Source: Pseudomonas sp. Irchel 3H7 (GTDB taxonomy: Bacteria > Pseudomonadota > Gammaproteobacteria > Pseudomonadales > Pseudomonadaceae). Taken from it: a stretch of 64,000 nucleotides of DNA. The stretch's first letter is position 1. The number at the start of each line of letters is the position of its first letter. The notes below the pieces were generated by a model, which was not told where the DNA came from, searched no databases, and saw only the letters and a list, made by a program, of their open reading frames with translations. Of this stretch, positions 29,107-36,746 are shown one piece after another. Location of the stretch: contig NZ_FYEA01000013.1 of assembly GCF_900187605.1 (NCBI RefSeq), positions 186,001 through 250,000 on the forward strand. Reading direction: 5' to 3'. The translations under genes and the position numbers were made by a program.

Positions 29107-31938
29107 ATGACCGACTATAAAGCCACGCTTAACCTTCCGGACACCGCCTTCCCAATGAAGGCCGGCCTGCCACAGCGCGAACCGCAGATCCTGCAGCGCT
29201 GGGACAGTATTGGCCTGTACGGAAAGTTGCGCGAGATTGGCAAGGATCGTCCGAAGTTCGTTTTGCATGACGGCCCTCCGTATGCCAACGGCACGATCCA
29301 CATCGGTCACGCACTGAACAAGATTCTCAAGGACATGATCATCCGCTCGAAGACCCTGTCGGGCTTCGACGCGCCGTATGTTCCGGGTTGGGACTGCCAC
29401 GGCCTGCCGATCGAGCACAAGGTTGAAGTGACCCACGGCAAAAATCTAGGCGCGGACAAGACCCGCGAACTGTGCCGTGCCTACGCCACCGAGCAGATCG
29501 AAGGGCAGAAGTCCGAATTCATCCGTCTCGGCGTGCTGGGCGATTGGGCCAACCCGTACAAGACCATGGATTTCAAAAACGAGGCCGGTGAAATCCGCGC
29601 CCTCGCGGAAATCGTCAAGGGCGGTTTCGTGTTCAAGGGCTTGAAGCCTGTGAACTGGTGCTTCGACTGCGGTTCGGCTTTGGCTGAAGCGGAAGTCGAG
29701 TACGAGAACAAAAAGTCCTCGACCATCGACGTGGCCTTCCCGATCGCTGACGAAGCCCAACTGGCTGCCGCGTTCGGTCTGCCGTCGCTGGGCAAACCTG
29801 CCTCGATCGTGATCTGGACCACCACCCCGTGGACCATCCCGGCCAACCAGGCGCTCAACGTGCACCCGGAATTCAACTACGCGTTGGTTGATGTCGGCGA
29901 CAAGCTGCTGGTGCTGGCTGAAGAGCTGGTCGAGGCCTGCCTGGCGCGTTACAGCCTGGAAGGTTCGGTCATCGCCACCACCACCGGTAAACAGCTGGAG
30001 CTGATCAACTTCCGTCACCCGTTCTACGACCGTCTGTCGCCGGTGTACTTGGCTGACTACGTCGAACTGGGCGCTGGCACCGGTGTGGTTCACTCCGCTC
30101 CGGCCTACGGCGTGGACGACTTTGTGACCTGCAAGAAATACGGCATGGTCAACGACGACATCCTCAACCCGGTGCAGAGCAACGGCGTGTACGTGCCGTC
30201 GCTGGAGTTCTTCGGCGGTCAGTTCATCTGGAAGGCCAACCCGGCCATCGTCGACAAGCTGACCGAAGTCGGTGCGCTGATGCACACCACCGTCATCGAA
30301 CACAGCTACATGCACTGCTGGCGTCACAAAACCCCGCTGATCTACCGCGCGACTGCGCAGTGGTTCATCGGTATGGATAAAGAGCCAACCAGCGGTGACA
30401 CCCTGCGTGTGCGCTCGCTCAAAGCCATTGAGGACACCAAGTTCGTTCCGGCCTGGGGCCAAGCGCGCCTGCACTCGATGATCGCCAACCGTCCGGACTG
30501 GTGCATCTCGCGTCAACGTAACTGGGGCGTGCCGATCCCGTTCTTCCTCAACAAGGAAAGCGGCGAACTGCACCCACGCACCGTCGAGCTGATGGAAGAA
30601 GTCGCCAAACGCGTTGAAGTCGAAGGCATCGAAGCCTGGTTCAAGATGGACGCTGCCGAACTGCTCGGCGACGAAGCGCCGCTGTACGACAAGATCAGCG
30701 ACACCCTCGACGTCTGGTTCGATTCGGGCACCACGCACTGGCACGTCCTGCGCGGTTCGCACCCGATGGGTCACGAGAGCGGCCCGCGTGCCGACCTGTA
30801 CCTGGAAGGTTCCGATCAACACCGTGGCTGGTTCCACTCGTCGCTGCTGACCGGTTGCGCCATCGACAACCACGCGCCGTACCGCGAACTGCTGACCCAC
30901 GGTTTCACCGTCGACGAAGCCGGCCGCAAGATGTCCAAGTCGCTGGGCAACGTGATCGCGCCGCAGAAGGTCAACGACACCCTGGGCGCCGACATCATGC
31001 GTCTGTGGGTGGCTTCGACCGACTACTCCGGCGAAATGGCGGTTTCCGACCAGATCCTGCAGCGCAGTGCGGACGCCTATCGTCGTATCCGTAACACCGC
31101 GCGTTTCCTGCTCTCGAACCTGACCGGCTTCAACCCGGCCACCGACATCCTTCCGGCCGAAGAAATGCTCGCGCTGGATCGTTGGGCGGTCGACCGCACC
31201 TTGCTGCTGCAGCGCGAGCTGCAAGAGCACTACGGCGAATACCGTTTCTGGAACGTCTACTCGAAGATCCACAACTTCTGCGTGCAGGAGCTGGGCGGTT
31301 TCTACCTCGACATCATCAAGGACCGTCAGTACACCACTGGCGCCAACAGCAAGGCCCGCCGTTCGGCGCAAACCGCGCTGTTCCATATCTCCGAAGCGCT
31401 GGTGCGCTGGATCGCGCCGATCCTCGCCTTTACTGCTGACGAACTGTGGGAATACCTGCCGGGCGAGCGTAACGAATCGGTGATGCTCAACACCTGGTAC
31501 GAAGGCCTGACCGAACTGCCGGCTGACGTGGAACTGGGTCGCGACTACTGGGAGCGCGTGATGGCGGTCAAAGTAGCGGTCAACAAAGAAATGGAAATCC
31601 AGCGCGCAGCGAAAGCTGTCGGTGGCAACCTGCAAGCCGAAGTGACGCTGTACGCCGAAGACGCCCTGAGCGCCGATCTGGCCAAGCTGAGCAACGAACT
31701 GCGCTTTGTCCTGATCACTTCGACCGCAAGCGTTGCGCCGTTCGTTCAGGCACCGGCTGATGCGGTAGTGACTGAAGTCAGCGGCCTGAAGCTGAAGATC
31801 GTCAAATCGGCCTTCCCGAAGTGCGCCCGTTGCTGGCACTGCCGCGAAGACGTCGGCGTGAACCCGGAGCATCCGGAAATCTGCGGTCGTTGCGTCGACA
31901 ACATCAGCGGCGCTGGCGAGGTTCGTCACTATGCCTAA
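29107..31938 (+). CDS. ileS: Isoleucyl-tRNA synthetase
   Basis: A 943-residue class I aminoacyl-tRNA synthetase. HIGH motif at 65-68, KMSKS at 608-612, and the CP1 editing domain between them (TTTPWTIPANQAL, GTGVVHSAPAYGVDDF). The C-terminal zinc finger CARCWHC ... CGRC marks the bacterial type sensitive to mupirocin (type I). Length is normal. AAGAG precedes the ATG. The 3' end overlaps the start of lspA by 8 nt, so the two are translationally linked. Confidence 0.97.
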   Translation: MTDYKATLNLPDTAFPMKAGLPQREPQILQRWDSIGLYGKLREIGKDRPKFVLHDGPPYANGTIHIGHALNKILKDMIIRSKTLSGFDAPYVPGWDCHGLPIEHKVEVTHGKNLGADKTRELCRAYATEQIEGQKSEFIRLGVLGDWANPYKTMDFKNEAGEIRALAEIVKGGFVFKGLKPVNWCFDCGSALAEAEVEYENKKSSTIDVAFPIADEAQLAAAFGLPSLGKPASIVIWTTTPWTIPANQALNVHPEFNYALVDVGDKLLVLAEELVEACLARYSLEGSVIATTTGKQLELINFRHPFYDRLSPVYLADYVELGAGTGVVHSAPAYGVDDFVTCKKYGMVNDDILNPVQSNGVYVPSLEFFGGQFIWKANPAIVDKLTEVGALMHTTVIEHSYMHCWRHKTPLIYRATAQWFIGMDKEPTSGDTLRVRSLKAIEDTKFVPAWGQARLHSMIANRPDWCISRQRNWGVPIPFFLNKESGELHPRTVELMEEVAKRVEVEGIEAWFKMDAAELLGDEAPLYDKISDTLDVWFDSGTTHWHVLRGSHPMGHESGPRADLYLEGSDQHRGWFHSSLLTGCAIDNHAPYRELLTHGFTVDEAGRKMSKSLGNVIAPQKVNDTLGADIMRLWVASTDYSGEMAVSDQILQRSADAYRRIRNTARFLLSNLTGFNPATDILPAEEMLALDRWAVDRTLLLQRELQEHYGEYRFWNVYSKIHNFCVQELGGFYLDIIKDRQYTTGANSKARRSAQTALFHISEALVRWIAPILAFTADELWEYLPGERNESVMLNTWYEGLTELPADVELGRDYWERVMAVKVAVNKEMEIQRAAKAVGGNLQAEVTLYAEDALSADLAKLSNELRFVLITSTASVAPFVQAPADAVVTEVSGLKLKIVKSAFPKCARCWHCREDVGVNPEHPEICGRCVDNISGAGEVRHYA

Positions 31939-32443
31939 TGCCGTTGGCCGTTTCGGACGGTTGAGCTGGCTGTGGTTGAGCTTGCTGGTTCTGGTCATCG
32001 ACCAGGCCAGCAAGTTCTACTTCGAAGGCAAGCTCGAAATGTTCCAGCAGATCGTGATCATTCCCGATTACTTCAGCTGGACCCTGGCTTACAACACCGG
32101 CGCTGCTTTCAGCTTTTTGGCTGACAGCTCCGGCTGGCAGCGCTGGCTGTTCGCCCTGATCGCGATTGTGGTCAGTGTGGTGCTGGTGGTCTGGCTCAAG
32201 CGTCTGGGCCGCAACGAAACCTGGCTGGCCGTCGCGCTGGCGCTGGTATTGGGCGGCGCGCTGGGCAATCTGTATGACCGCATTGCCTTGGGCCATGTGA
32301 TCGATTTCATTCTGGTGCACTGGCAGAACCGCTGGTACTTCCCGGCGTTCAACTTCGCCGACAGCGCGATTACGGTTGGCGCGGTGATGCTGGCACTGGA
32401 TATGTTCAAAAGTAAAAAGACCGGAGAAGCCGTTCATGACTGA
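31931..32443 (+). CDS. lspA: Lipoprotein signal peptidase II
   Basis: A 170-residue inner-membrane aspartic peptidase that cleaves the signal peptide of diacylated prolipoproteins. Four hydrophobic segments; catalytic aspartates D125 (GHVIDFI) and D144 (FNFADS), the equivalents of D124/D143 in P. aeruginosa LspA; NTGAAFSF and GGALGNLYDR motifs present. Overlaps ileS by 8 nt and fkpB by 8 nt. Its likely substrates include the lipoproteins encoded at 9583, 15988 and bamD in this window. Confidence 0.96.
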   Translation: MPNAVGRFGRLSWLWLSLLVLVIDQASKFYFEGKLEMFQQIVIIPDYFSWTLAYNTGAAFSFLADSSGWQRWLFALIAIVVSVVLVVWLKRLGRNETWLAVALALVLGGALGNLYDRIALGHVIDFILVHWQNRWYFPAFNFADSAITVGAVMLALDMFKSKKTGEAVHD

Positions 32444-32888
32444 ACAGGTATTGGCTGAGCAACGCATCGGCCAGAACACGGAAGTCACCTTGCACTTTGC
32501 ATTGCGCCTGGAGAACGGCGACACCGTCGACAGTACGTTCGACAAAGCCCCGGCGACCTTCAAGGTCGGCGACGGCAACCTGCTGCCGGGTTTCGAAGCA
32601 GCGCTGTTCGGCTTCAAGGCCGGCGACAAGCGCACGCTGACCGTCGAGCCGGAAAACGCCTTCGGCCAACCGAACCCGCAAAACGTACAGATCATTCCGC
32701 GCTCGCAGTTCGTCGATATGGAGCTGTCACCGGGTTTGCTGGTGATCTTCAACGATGCGGCCAATACTGAGCTGCCGGGTGTGGTGAAAGAGTTCGACGA
32801 CACGCAAGTGACCATCGACTTCAACCACCCGCTGGCGGGCAAGACGCTGACCTTTGACGTCGAGATCATCAACGTTAAAGCGCTGTAA
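32436..32888 (+). CDS. fkpB: FKBP-type peptidyl-prolyl isomerase (SlpA/FkpB)
   Basis: A 150-residue cytosolic FKBP with an inserted flap (IF) domain. Motifs are VTLHFALRLENGDTVDSTF, FKVGDGNLLPGFEAALFGFK, and NAFGQPNPQNVQIIPRSQF at the flap, followed by VVIDFNHPLAGKTLTFDVEI-like strands. SlpA-type proteins act as folding helpers and chaperones. GGAG 10 nt before the ATG. Between lspA and ispH as in other Gammaproteobacteria. Confidence 0.94.
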   Translation: MTEQVLAEQRIGQNTEVTLHFALRLENGDTVDSTFDKAPATFKVGDGNLLPGFEAALFGFKAGDKRTLTVEPENAFGQPNPQNVQIIPRSQFVDMELSPGLLVIFNDAANTELPGVVKEFDDTQVTIDFNHPLAGKTLTFDVEIINVKAL

Positions 32889-32891
32889 AAA

Positions 32892-32981
32892 TGTGGGAGC
32901 GAGCCTGCTCGCGAATGCGGTGTGTCAGGCGACATCAGTGTTGAATGTCAGTCAGCTTTCGCGAGCAGGCTCGCTCCCACA
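32892..32981. repeat. REPIN
   Basis: Inverted arms TGTGGGAGCGAGCCTGCTCG and its complement, about 90 nt in total. It sits in the fkpB-ispH spacer, inside an otherwise continuous operon. Confidence 0.88.
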
Positions 32982-33024
32982 ATTAGTAATTCATTGTTTT
33001 CGCGCGTAAGACACGAGGCACAGC

Positions 33025-33969
33025 ATGCAAATCAAACTCGCCAACCCCCGTGGCTTCTGCGCCGGCGTGGACCGGGCGATCGAAATCGTCAACCGCGCCC
33101 TGGAAGTCTTCGGGCCGCCGATCTACGTGCGTCACGAAGTGGTGCACAACAAGTTTGTCGTTGAAGACCTGCGTAGTCGCGGGGCGATCTTCGTCGAGGA
33201 GCTGGATCAGGTGCCGGACGATGTCATCGTGATTTTCAGTGCTCACGGTGTTTCCCAAGCTGTGCGCACCGAAGCCGCCGGCCGTGGCCTGAAAGTATTC
33301 GACGCCACTTGCCCGCTGGTGACCAAGGTGCACATCGAAGTGGCGAAATACAGCCGCGACGGTCGTGAGTGCATCCTGATCGGTCACGCCGGTCACCCGG
33401 AAGTCGAAGGCACCATGGGCCAGTACGACGGCAGCAATGGCGGCGCGATCTACCTCGTTGAAGACGAGAAAGACGTCGCCGAATTGCAGGTACACAACCC
33501 GGACAAACTGGCTTTCGTCACCCAGACCACGCTGTCGATGGACGATACCAGTCGTGTCATCGATGCGCTGCGCACGCGCTTCCCGGCTATCGGCGGCCCG
33601 CGCAAGGACGATATCTGCTACGCCACGCAAAACCGTCAGGACGCGGTCAAGCAATTGGCTGACGAGTGCGACGTGGTGTTGGTGGTCGGCAGCCCGAACA
33701 GTTCCAACTCCAATCGTCTGCGTGAACTCGCCGAGCGCATGGCCACACCGGCCTACCTGATCGACGGTGCCGAAGACCTGCAAAAGAGCTGGTTCGATGG
33801 CGTTGAGCGTATCGGCATTACCGCCGGTGCTTCCGCGCCGGAGGTACTGGTGCGCGGCGTGATTCAGCAATTGCAGGCCTGGGGCGCTACCGGTGCCGAT
33901 GAACTGGCCGGGCGTGAAGAGAACATTACGTTCTCGATGCCTAAAGAGCTGCGCGTGCGTTCGATCTGA
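33025..33969 (+). CDS. ispH: 4-hydroxy-3-methylbut-2-enyl diphosphate reductase
   Basis: A 314-residue iron-sulfur enzyme of the last MEP-pathway step, giving IPP and DMAPP. The cluster cysteines are C12 (GFCAGV), C96 (DATCPLV) and C198 (DDICYATQ). Conserved active-site residues H41, H124 and E126-region (GHAGHPEVEG) and NSSNSNR are present. ACGAGGCAC precedes the ATG. Its last 29 nt overlap the 3' end of the convergent fimT-like gene. Confidence 0.97.
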   Translation: MQIKLANPRGFCAGVDRAIEIVNRALEVFGPPIYVRHEVVHNKFVVEDLRSRGAIFVEELDQVPDDVIVIFSAHGVSQAVRTEAAGRGLKVFDATCPLVTKVHIEVAKYSRDGRECILIGHAGHPEVEGTMGQYDGSNGGAIYLVEDEKDVAELQVHNPDKLAFVTQTTLSMDDTSRVIDALRTRFPAIGGPRKDDICYATQNRQDAVKQLADECDVVLVVGSPNSSNSNRLRELAERMATPAYLIDGAEDLQKSWFDGVERIGITAGASAPEVLVRGVIQQLQAWGATGADELAGREENITFSMPKELRVRSI

Positions 33970-34495
33970 CGTTTTCGGTTTTTTGACACAGCGCCTGCTC
34001 AGTCTCTTGACTGTTCAGGCGCACGCGACCGGTCGCCGCCAGTACTATCTGGCGCTGACTGACCGGCTCGCGAGCCGAGCAGACATGTAATGTCCCAGCC
34101 TGAAACGCCCGCCCGGGCATCAGTGGTTGCCCCAGACTGCTGAAACGTACGTAACGACTCACCGACCAATTGCCGACAATCGGCACCTGCGTGTCACTCG
34201 CACGCTCTTGCAGCAGCGGATTGCTGCTGTCCTTCGGCCCTTTGCCGCTGATATCCAGAATGATCCGCCAGCCCTGACTCCAGTCGCCGTTGATGCCATG
34301 AATCACCACGCTCTGATTGCGCGTGATGGCCAGTGTGCGAGCGTTACGCAGGCCATCGAGCAGCGATTGCGCCGCTTGATCCCGATGGCTCGATTCTCTG
34401 AGCGTGGCGAACGCCGGACTGACCAGCAGCAGAACAATTGCGCCAATCGCCAGTCCCATAAGCAGTTCTATCAGGCTGAAACCCTGTTGCGGCAT
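33941..34495 (-). CDS. fimT: Type IV minor pseudopilin FimT (GspH/FimT family)
   Basis: A 184-residue prepilin-like protein. Class III leader MPQQG with cleavage before FSLIELLMGLAIGAIVLLLV, glutamate at +5. The GspH domain follows, with two cysteines in the C-terminal part (LHVCSA, QALCQK). FimT-type pseudopilins are accessory to type IV pili; in some species they bind DNA during natural transformation. GGAGG 8 nt before the ATG at 34495 fixes the start. Its 3' end overlaps ispH by 29 nt on the opposite strand. Divergent from the fimU operon. PilD (58756) would process it. Confidence 0.88.
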   Translation of the reverse strand: MPQQGFSLIELLMGLAIGAIVLLLVSPAFATLRESSHRDQAAQSLLDGLRNARTLAITRNQSVVIHGINGDWSQGWRIILDISGKGPKDSSNPLLQERASDTQVPIVGNWSVSRYVRFSSLGQPLMPGRAFQAGTLHVCSAREPVSQRQIVLAATGRVRLNSQETEQALCQKTENVRSNARAAL

Positions 34496-34517
34496 GAAAA
34501 CACCCTCCGTGGAATGT

Positions 34518-34526
34518 GATGAACGG
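34518..34526. promoter_or_regulatory. Possible AlgR binding site
   Basis: GATGAACGG reads CCGTTCATC on the other strand, one mismatch from the AlgR core CCGTTCGTC. It lies about 100 nt upstream of the fimU start in the fimT-fimU divergent region; the fimU operon of P. aeruginosa is AlgR-controlled. Confidence 0.4.
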
Positions 34527-34625
34527 CGCGCTCCGTGCGCCGGGCAGGGCAAATCAACCGACGCGGGCCGGTTGAATGTTCTAGCGTGTAGAAGCAGGTA
34601 TAGCCGACGGCAACGGAGGGCATCG

Positions 34626-35099
34626 ATGGATCTTCGTACAAAAGGTTTCACGCTGATCGAGTTGTTGGTTGCGATCGCGATCTTTGTGATCCTGATTACC
34701 CTGGCGGTGCCGGCGTTCACCCGTTCGGTACAGGGCAGCAGGGCTGATACCGAGATGGGCGATCTGCAACGGGCGATCAATTTCGCCAGGCTCGAAGCCA
34801 TAAATCGAGGTACTACCTTGCGCCTGCGCCCGACTGCCGGCGGCAGCGTCTGGACCGGTGAACTGGCGGTTTATGACAGTACTGGCACTCCGGCCAATGT
34901 GTTGCGGGTTGTTCCCGCGATGAGCAGTGGTGCGACTCTGACGCTACCCTCAGGAGTGACCGCACTGGATTTCAACAACCTTGGCGGTCTGGCGGCGCCG
35001 TCGACGGCGGTGGTCATCAGTTACACGTTGGGAACGCAAAGCAGGACGCTGAGCGTGTGTTTGAACGGACGAATTCAATTGGGTGGAAGTTGCGGATGA
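34626..35099 (+). CDS. fimU: Type IV minor pilin FimU
   Basis: A 157-residue prepilin (GspH/FimT family). Leader MDLRTKG, cleavage before FTLIELLVAIAIFVILITLA with +5 Glu. C-terminal disulfide pair (LSVCLNGRIQLGGSCG). In P. aeruginosa FimU joins the minor pilin complex FimU-PilV-PilW-PilX to PilA and primes fibre assembly. GGAGG lies 6 nt before the ATG. First gene of fimU-pilVWXY1E; its stop overlaps the pilV start as ATGA. Confidence 0.92.
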   Translation: MDLRTKGFTLIELLVAIAIFVILITLAVPAFTRSVQGSRADTEMGDLQRAINFARLEAINRGTTLRLRPTAGGSVWTGELAVYDSTGTPANVLRVVPAMSSGATLTLPSGVTALDFNNLGGLAAPSTAVVISYTLGTQSRTLSVCLNGRIQLGGSCG

Positions 35100-35545
35100 G
35101 GGCAGGGAGCAAAAATGCACAGCACGGCATGACGCTGATCGAGGTGCTGGTCGCGTTGCTGATTCTGACGGTCGGGCTGCTGGGCGCGGCAGCGGTGCAA
35201 CTGAATGCGCTGAAGTACACCGATAGCTCACGGATGACCAGTCAGGCCAGTTTCATTGCCTACGACATGATGGACCGCATCCGCGCCAACTCCGGCGCCG
35301 ACTACACCGCCACGCCGCCGACCTCGGGCAATCTGAGCGTTGCCCGCGATCAGGACCTCTACGATTTCACTACCAACATCACCAACTTCGGTGGGCCGAC
35401 CGCGACTGGCAGCATCACCCTCAATCAGCGCGTCTACACCATCACCATCAACTGGAGCGATGCGCGAGCCGCCAACACCGCCAGCGCCCAGCGCAGCTTT
35501 GTCCTGACCAGCCGCGCTGCGGTTGATCCGGTGGCCACGCCATGA
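35096..35545 (+). CDS. pilV: Type IV minor pilin PilV
   Basis: A 149-residue prepilin. Leader MRAGSKNAQHG, cleavage before MTLIEVLVALLILTVGLLGA with +5 Glu; Met rather than Phe at +1, as is usual for PilV. The C-terminal part is short compared with P. aeruginosa PilV (about 185). Overlaps fimU (ATGA) and pilW (ATGA), so all three are translationally coupled. It forms the core of the pilus-priming complex with PilW and PilX. Confidence 0.9.
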   Translation: MRAGSKNAQHGMTLIEVLVALLILTVGLLGAAAVQLNALKYTDSSRMTSQASFIAYDMMDRIRANSGADYTATPPTSGNLSVARDQDLYDFTTNITNFGGPTATGSITLNQRVYTITINWSDARAANTASAQRSFVLTSRAAVDPVATP

Positions 35546-36255
35546 AGCAGCAAAACCGTGGATTCGGTCTGATCGAATTACTTATTGCTTTGGCACTGGG
35601 GCTCATCGTGGTGCTGGGCGTGGTGCAGATTTTCATCGCGGCGAAAAATACTTATGTCAGCCAGAACACTGCCGCGGCGATGCAGGAAGACGCACGGTTT
35701 GTGTTGAGCAAGATGATTCAGGAAATTCGCATGGTCGGGATGTTCGGCTGTCTTGGCACCATTACCGATTCGAGCAGTGCGGGCGACTTCAACGCTGCGC
35801 AGGTCACGCCGATCAACTGGGACAATGCCAACCTCAAACTGACGCTGGTCACTGCCGATATCGGCAGCGGCGGGGGCACGCCAACCTGGACCGTGGTCTC
35901 CGATTGCCGCAACAGCGCAACGGCCTATACCGGCTTGCGCTCCCCGGCGAGCGGGCAGATCGCGTTCCCGATCCGGCGTCTGATCTACAGCTTCAGCAAC
36001 AATCAGATTCTCATGGGCACCGGCAGCGGCAATCCTGCGCAGCAGGTGCTGGTGAACAACGTCAGTGCGTTCACCGTGATGTTCGGTCTGGCCAGTTCGG
36101 CAACGGATGTGGCCGCTTCGACTTACAGCGCCAATCCCAGTGATCCGGCGCGCATCCGCAGTGTGCGCCTGAGCCTGACCCTCACCGACCCGAACAACCG
36201 GGTGCGCAATCAAACCTTCAACGTGGTTGCCGCTTTGCGCAACCGCTTGCAGTGA
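35542..36255 (+). CDS. pilW: Type IV minor pilin PilW
   Basis: A 237-residue prepilin. Leader MKQQNRG, cleavage before FGLIELLIALALGLIVVLGV with +5 Glu. Typical PilW features: QEDARFVLSKMIQEIRMVGMFGC after the hydrophobic helix, then a large C-terminal beta domain with a Cys pair (GMFGCLG and SDCRNS). Overlaps pilV by ATGA and ends 12 nt before pilX. Confidence 0.9.
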   Translation: MKQQNRGFGLIELLIALALGLIVVLGVVQIFIAAKNTYVSQNTAAAMQEDARFVLSKMIQEIRMVGMFGCLGTITDSSSAGDFNAAQVTPINWDNANLKLTLVTADIGSGGGTPTWTVVSDCRNSATAYTGLRSPASGQIAFPIRRLIYSFSNNQILMGTGSGNPAQQVLVNNVSAFTVMFGLASSATDVAASTYSANPSDPARIRSVRLSLTLTDPNNRVRNQTFNVVAALRNRLQ

Positions 36256-36266
36256 GGGGCGCGGCG

Positions 36267-36746
36267 ATGAGGATGACTCTCCACACCCGTCAGGCGCAGC
36301 ACGGCATGGTCTTGCTGGTCAGTCTGGTATTCCTGTTGTTACTGACCCTGATTGGTCTGTCGTCGATGCAGAGCGCCAACCTGCAGGAAAAAATGGCCGG
36401 CAGCGTGAGCCTGCGCAATCAGTCGTTCCAGACTGCCGAGGCGGCGTTGCGCATTGGCGAAAGTGCGGTGCAACTGGACAGTTATTCGCTGGCTGTATGC
36501 AGCGGTACCACGCAATGCGCGCCGCCGGCGGAGTCGTCGGTGGTCAGCGCGGCGGGACTCAATTCGACTTCCGGGGTGACCTGGATTGCGGCCGGCAATG
36601 GATTCTATGGAGTACAGAACATCGGTACGACTCTGACGGCCGTGAACGTACCGAGCAACACCTCGGCGACGTTGTATCGGGTTACAGCGGTCGGCATCGC
36701 CGGCACTTCGCGTAGCGTGGTGGAGAGTGTTTATGCGAAGTATTGA
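36267..36746 (+). CDS. pilX: Type IV minor pilin PilX
   Basis: A 159-residue pilin-like protein. Leader MRMTLHTRQAQHG, cleavage before MVLLVSLVFLLLLTLIGLSS. Unlike the other minor pilins it has Val-Ser instead of Glu around +5, as PilX/GspK-type tip proteins do. Two cysteines (LAVCSGTTQCAPP) probably pair. The ATG at 36267 follows GAGGGG by about 8 nt and is preferred over GTG 36252, which overlaps the pilW stop. The 3' end overlaps pilY1. Confidence 0.85.
   Translation: MRMTLHTRQAQHGMVLLVSLVFLLLLTLIGLSSMQSANLQEKMAGSVSLRNQSFQTAEAALRIGESAVQLDSYSLAVCSGTTQCAPPAESSVVSAAGLNSTSGVTWIAAGNGFYGVQNIGTTLTAVNVPSNTSATLYRVTAVGIAGTSRSVVESVYAKY

Noticed and set aside
29446..32013. 855-codon open frame on the minus strand opposite ileS
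   Set aside because: Antisense shadow of a clear isoleucyl-tRNA synthetase; His/Val/Arg-rich composition without domains.
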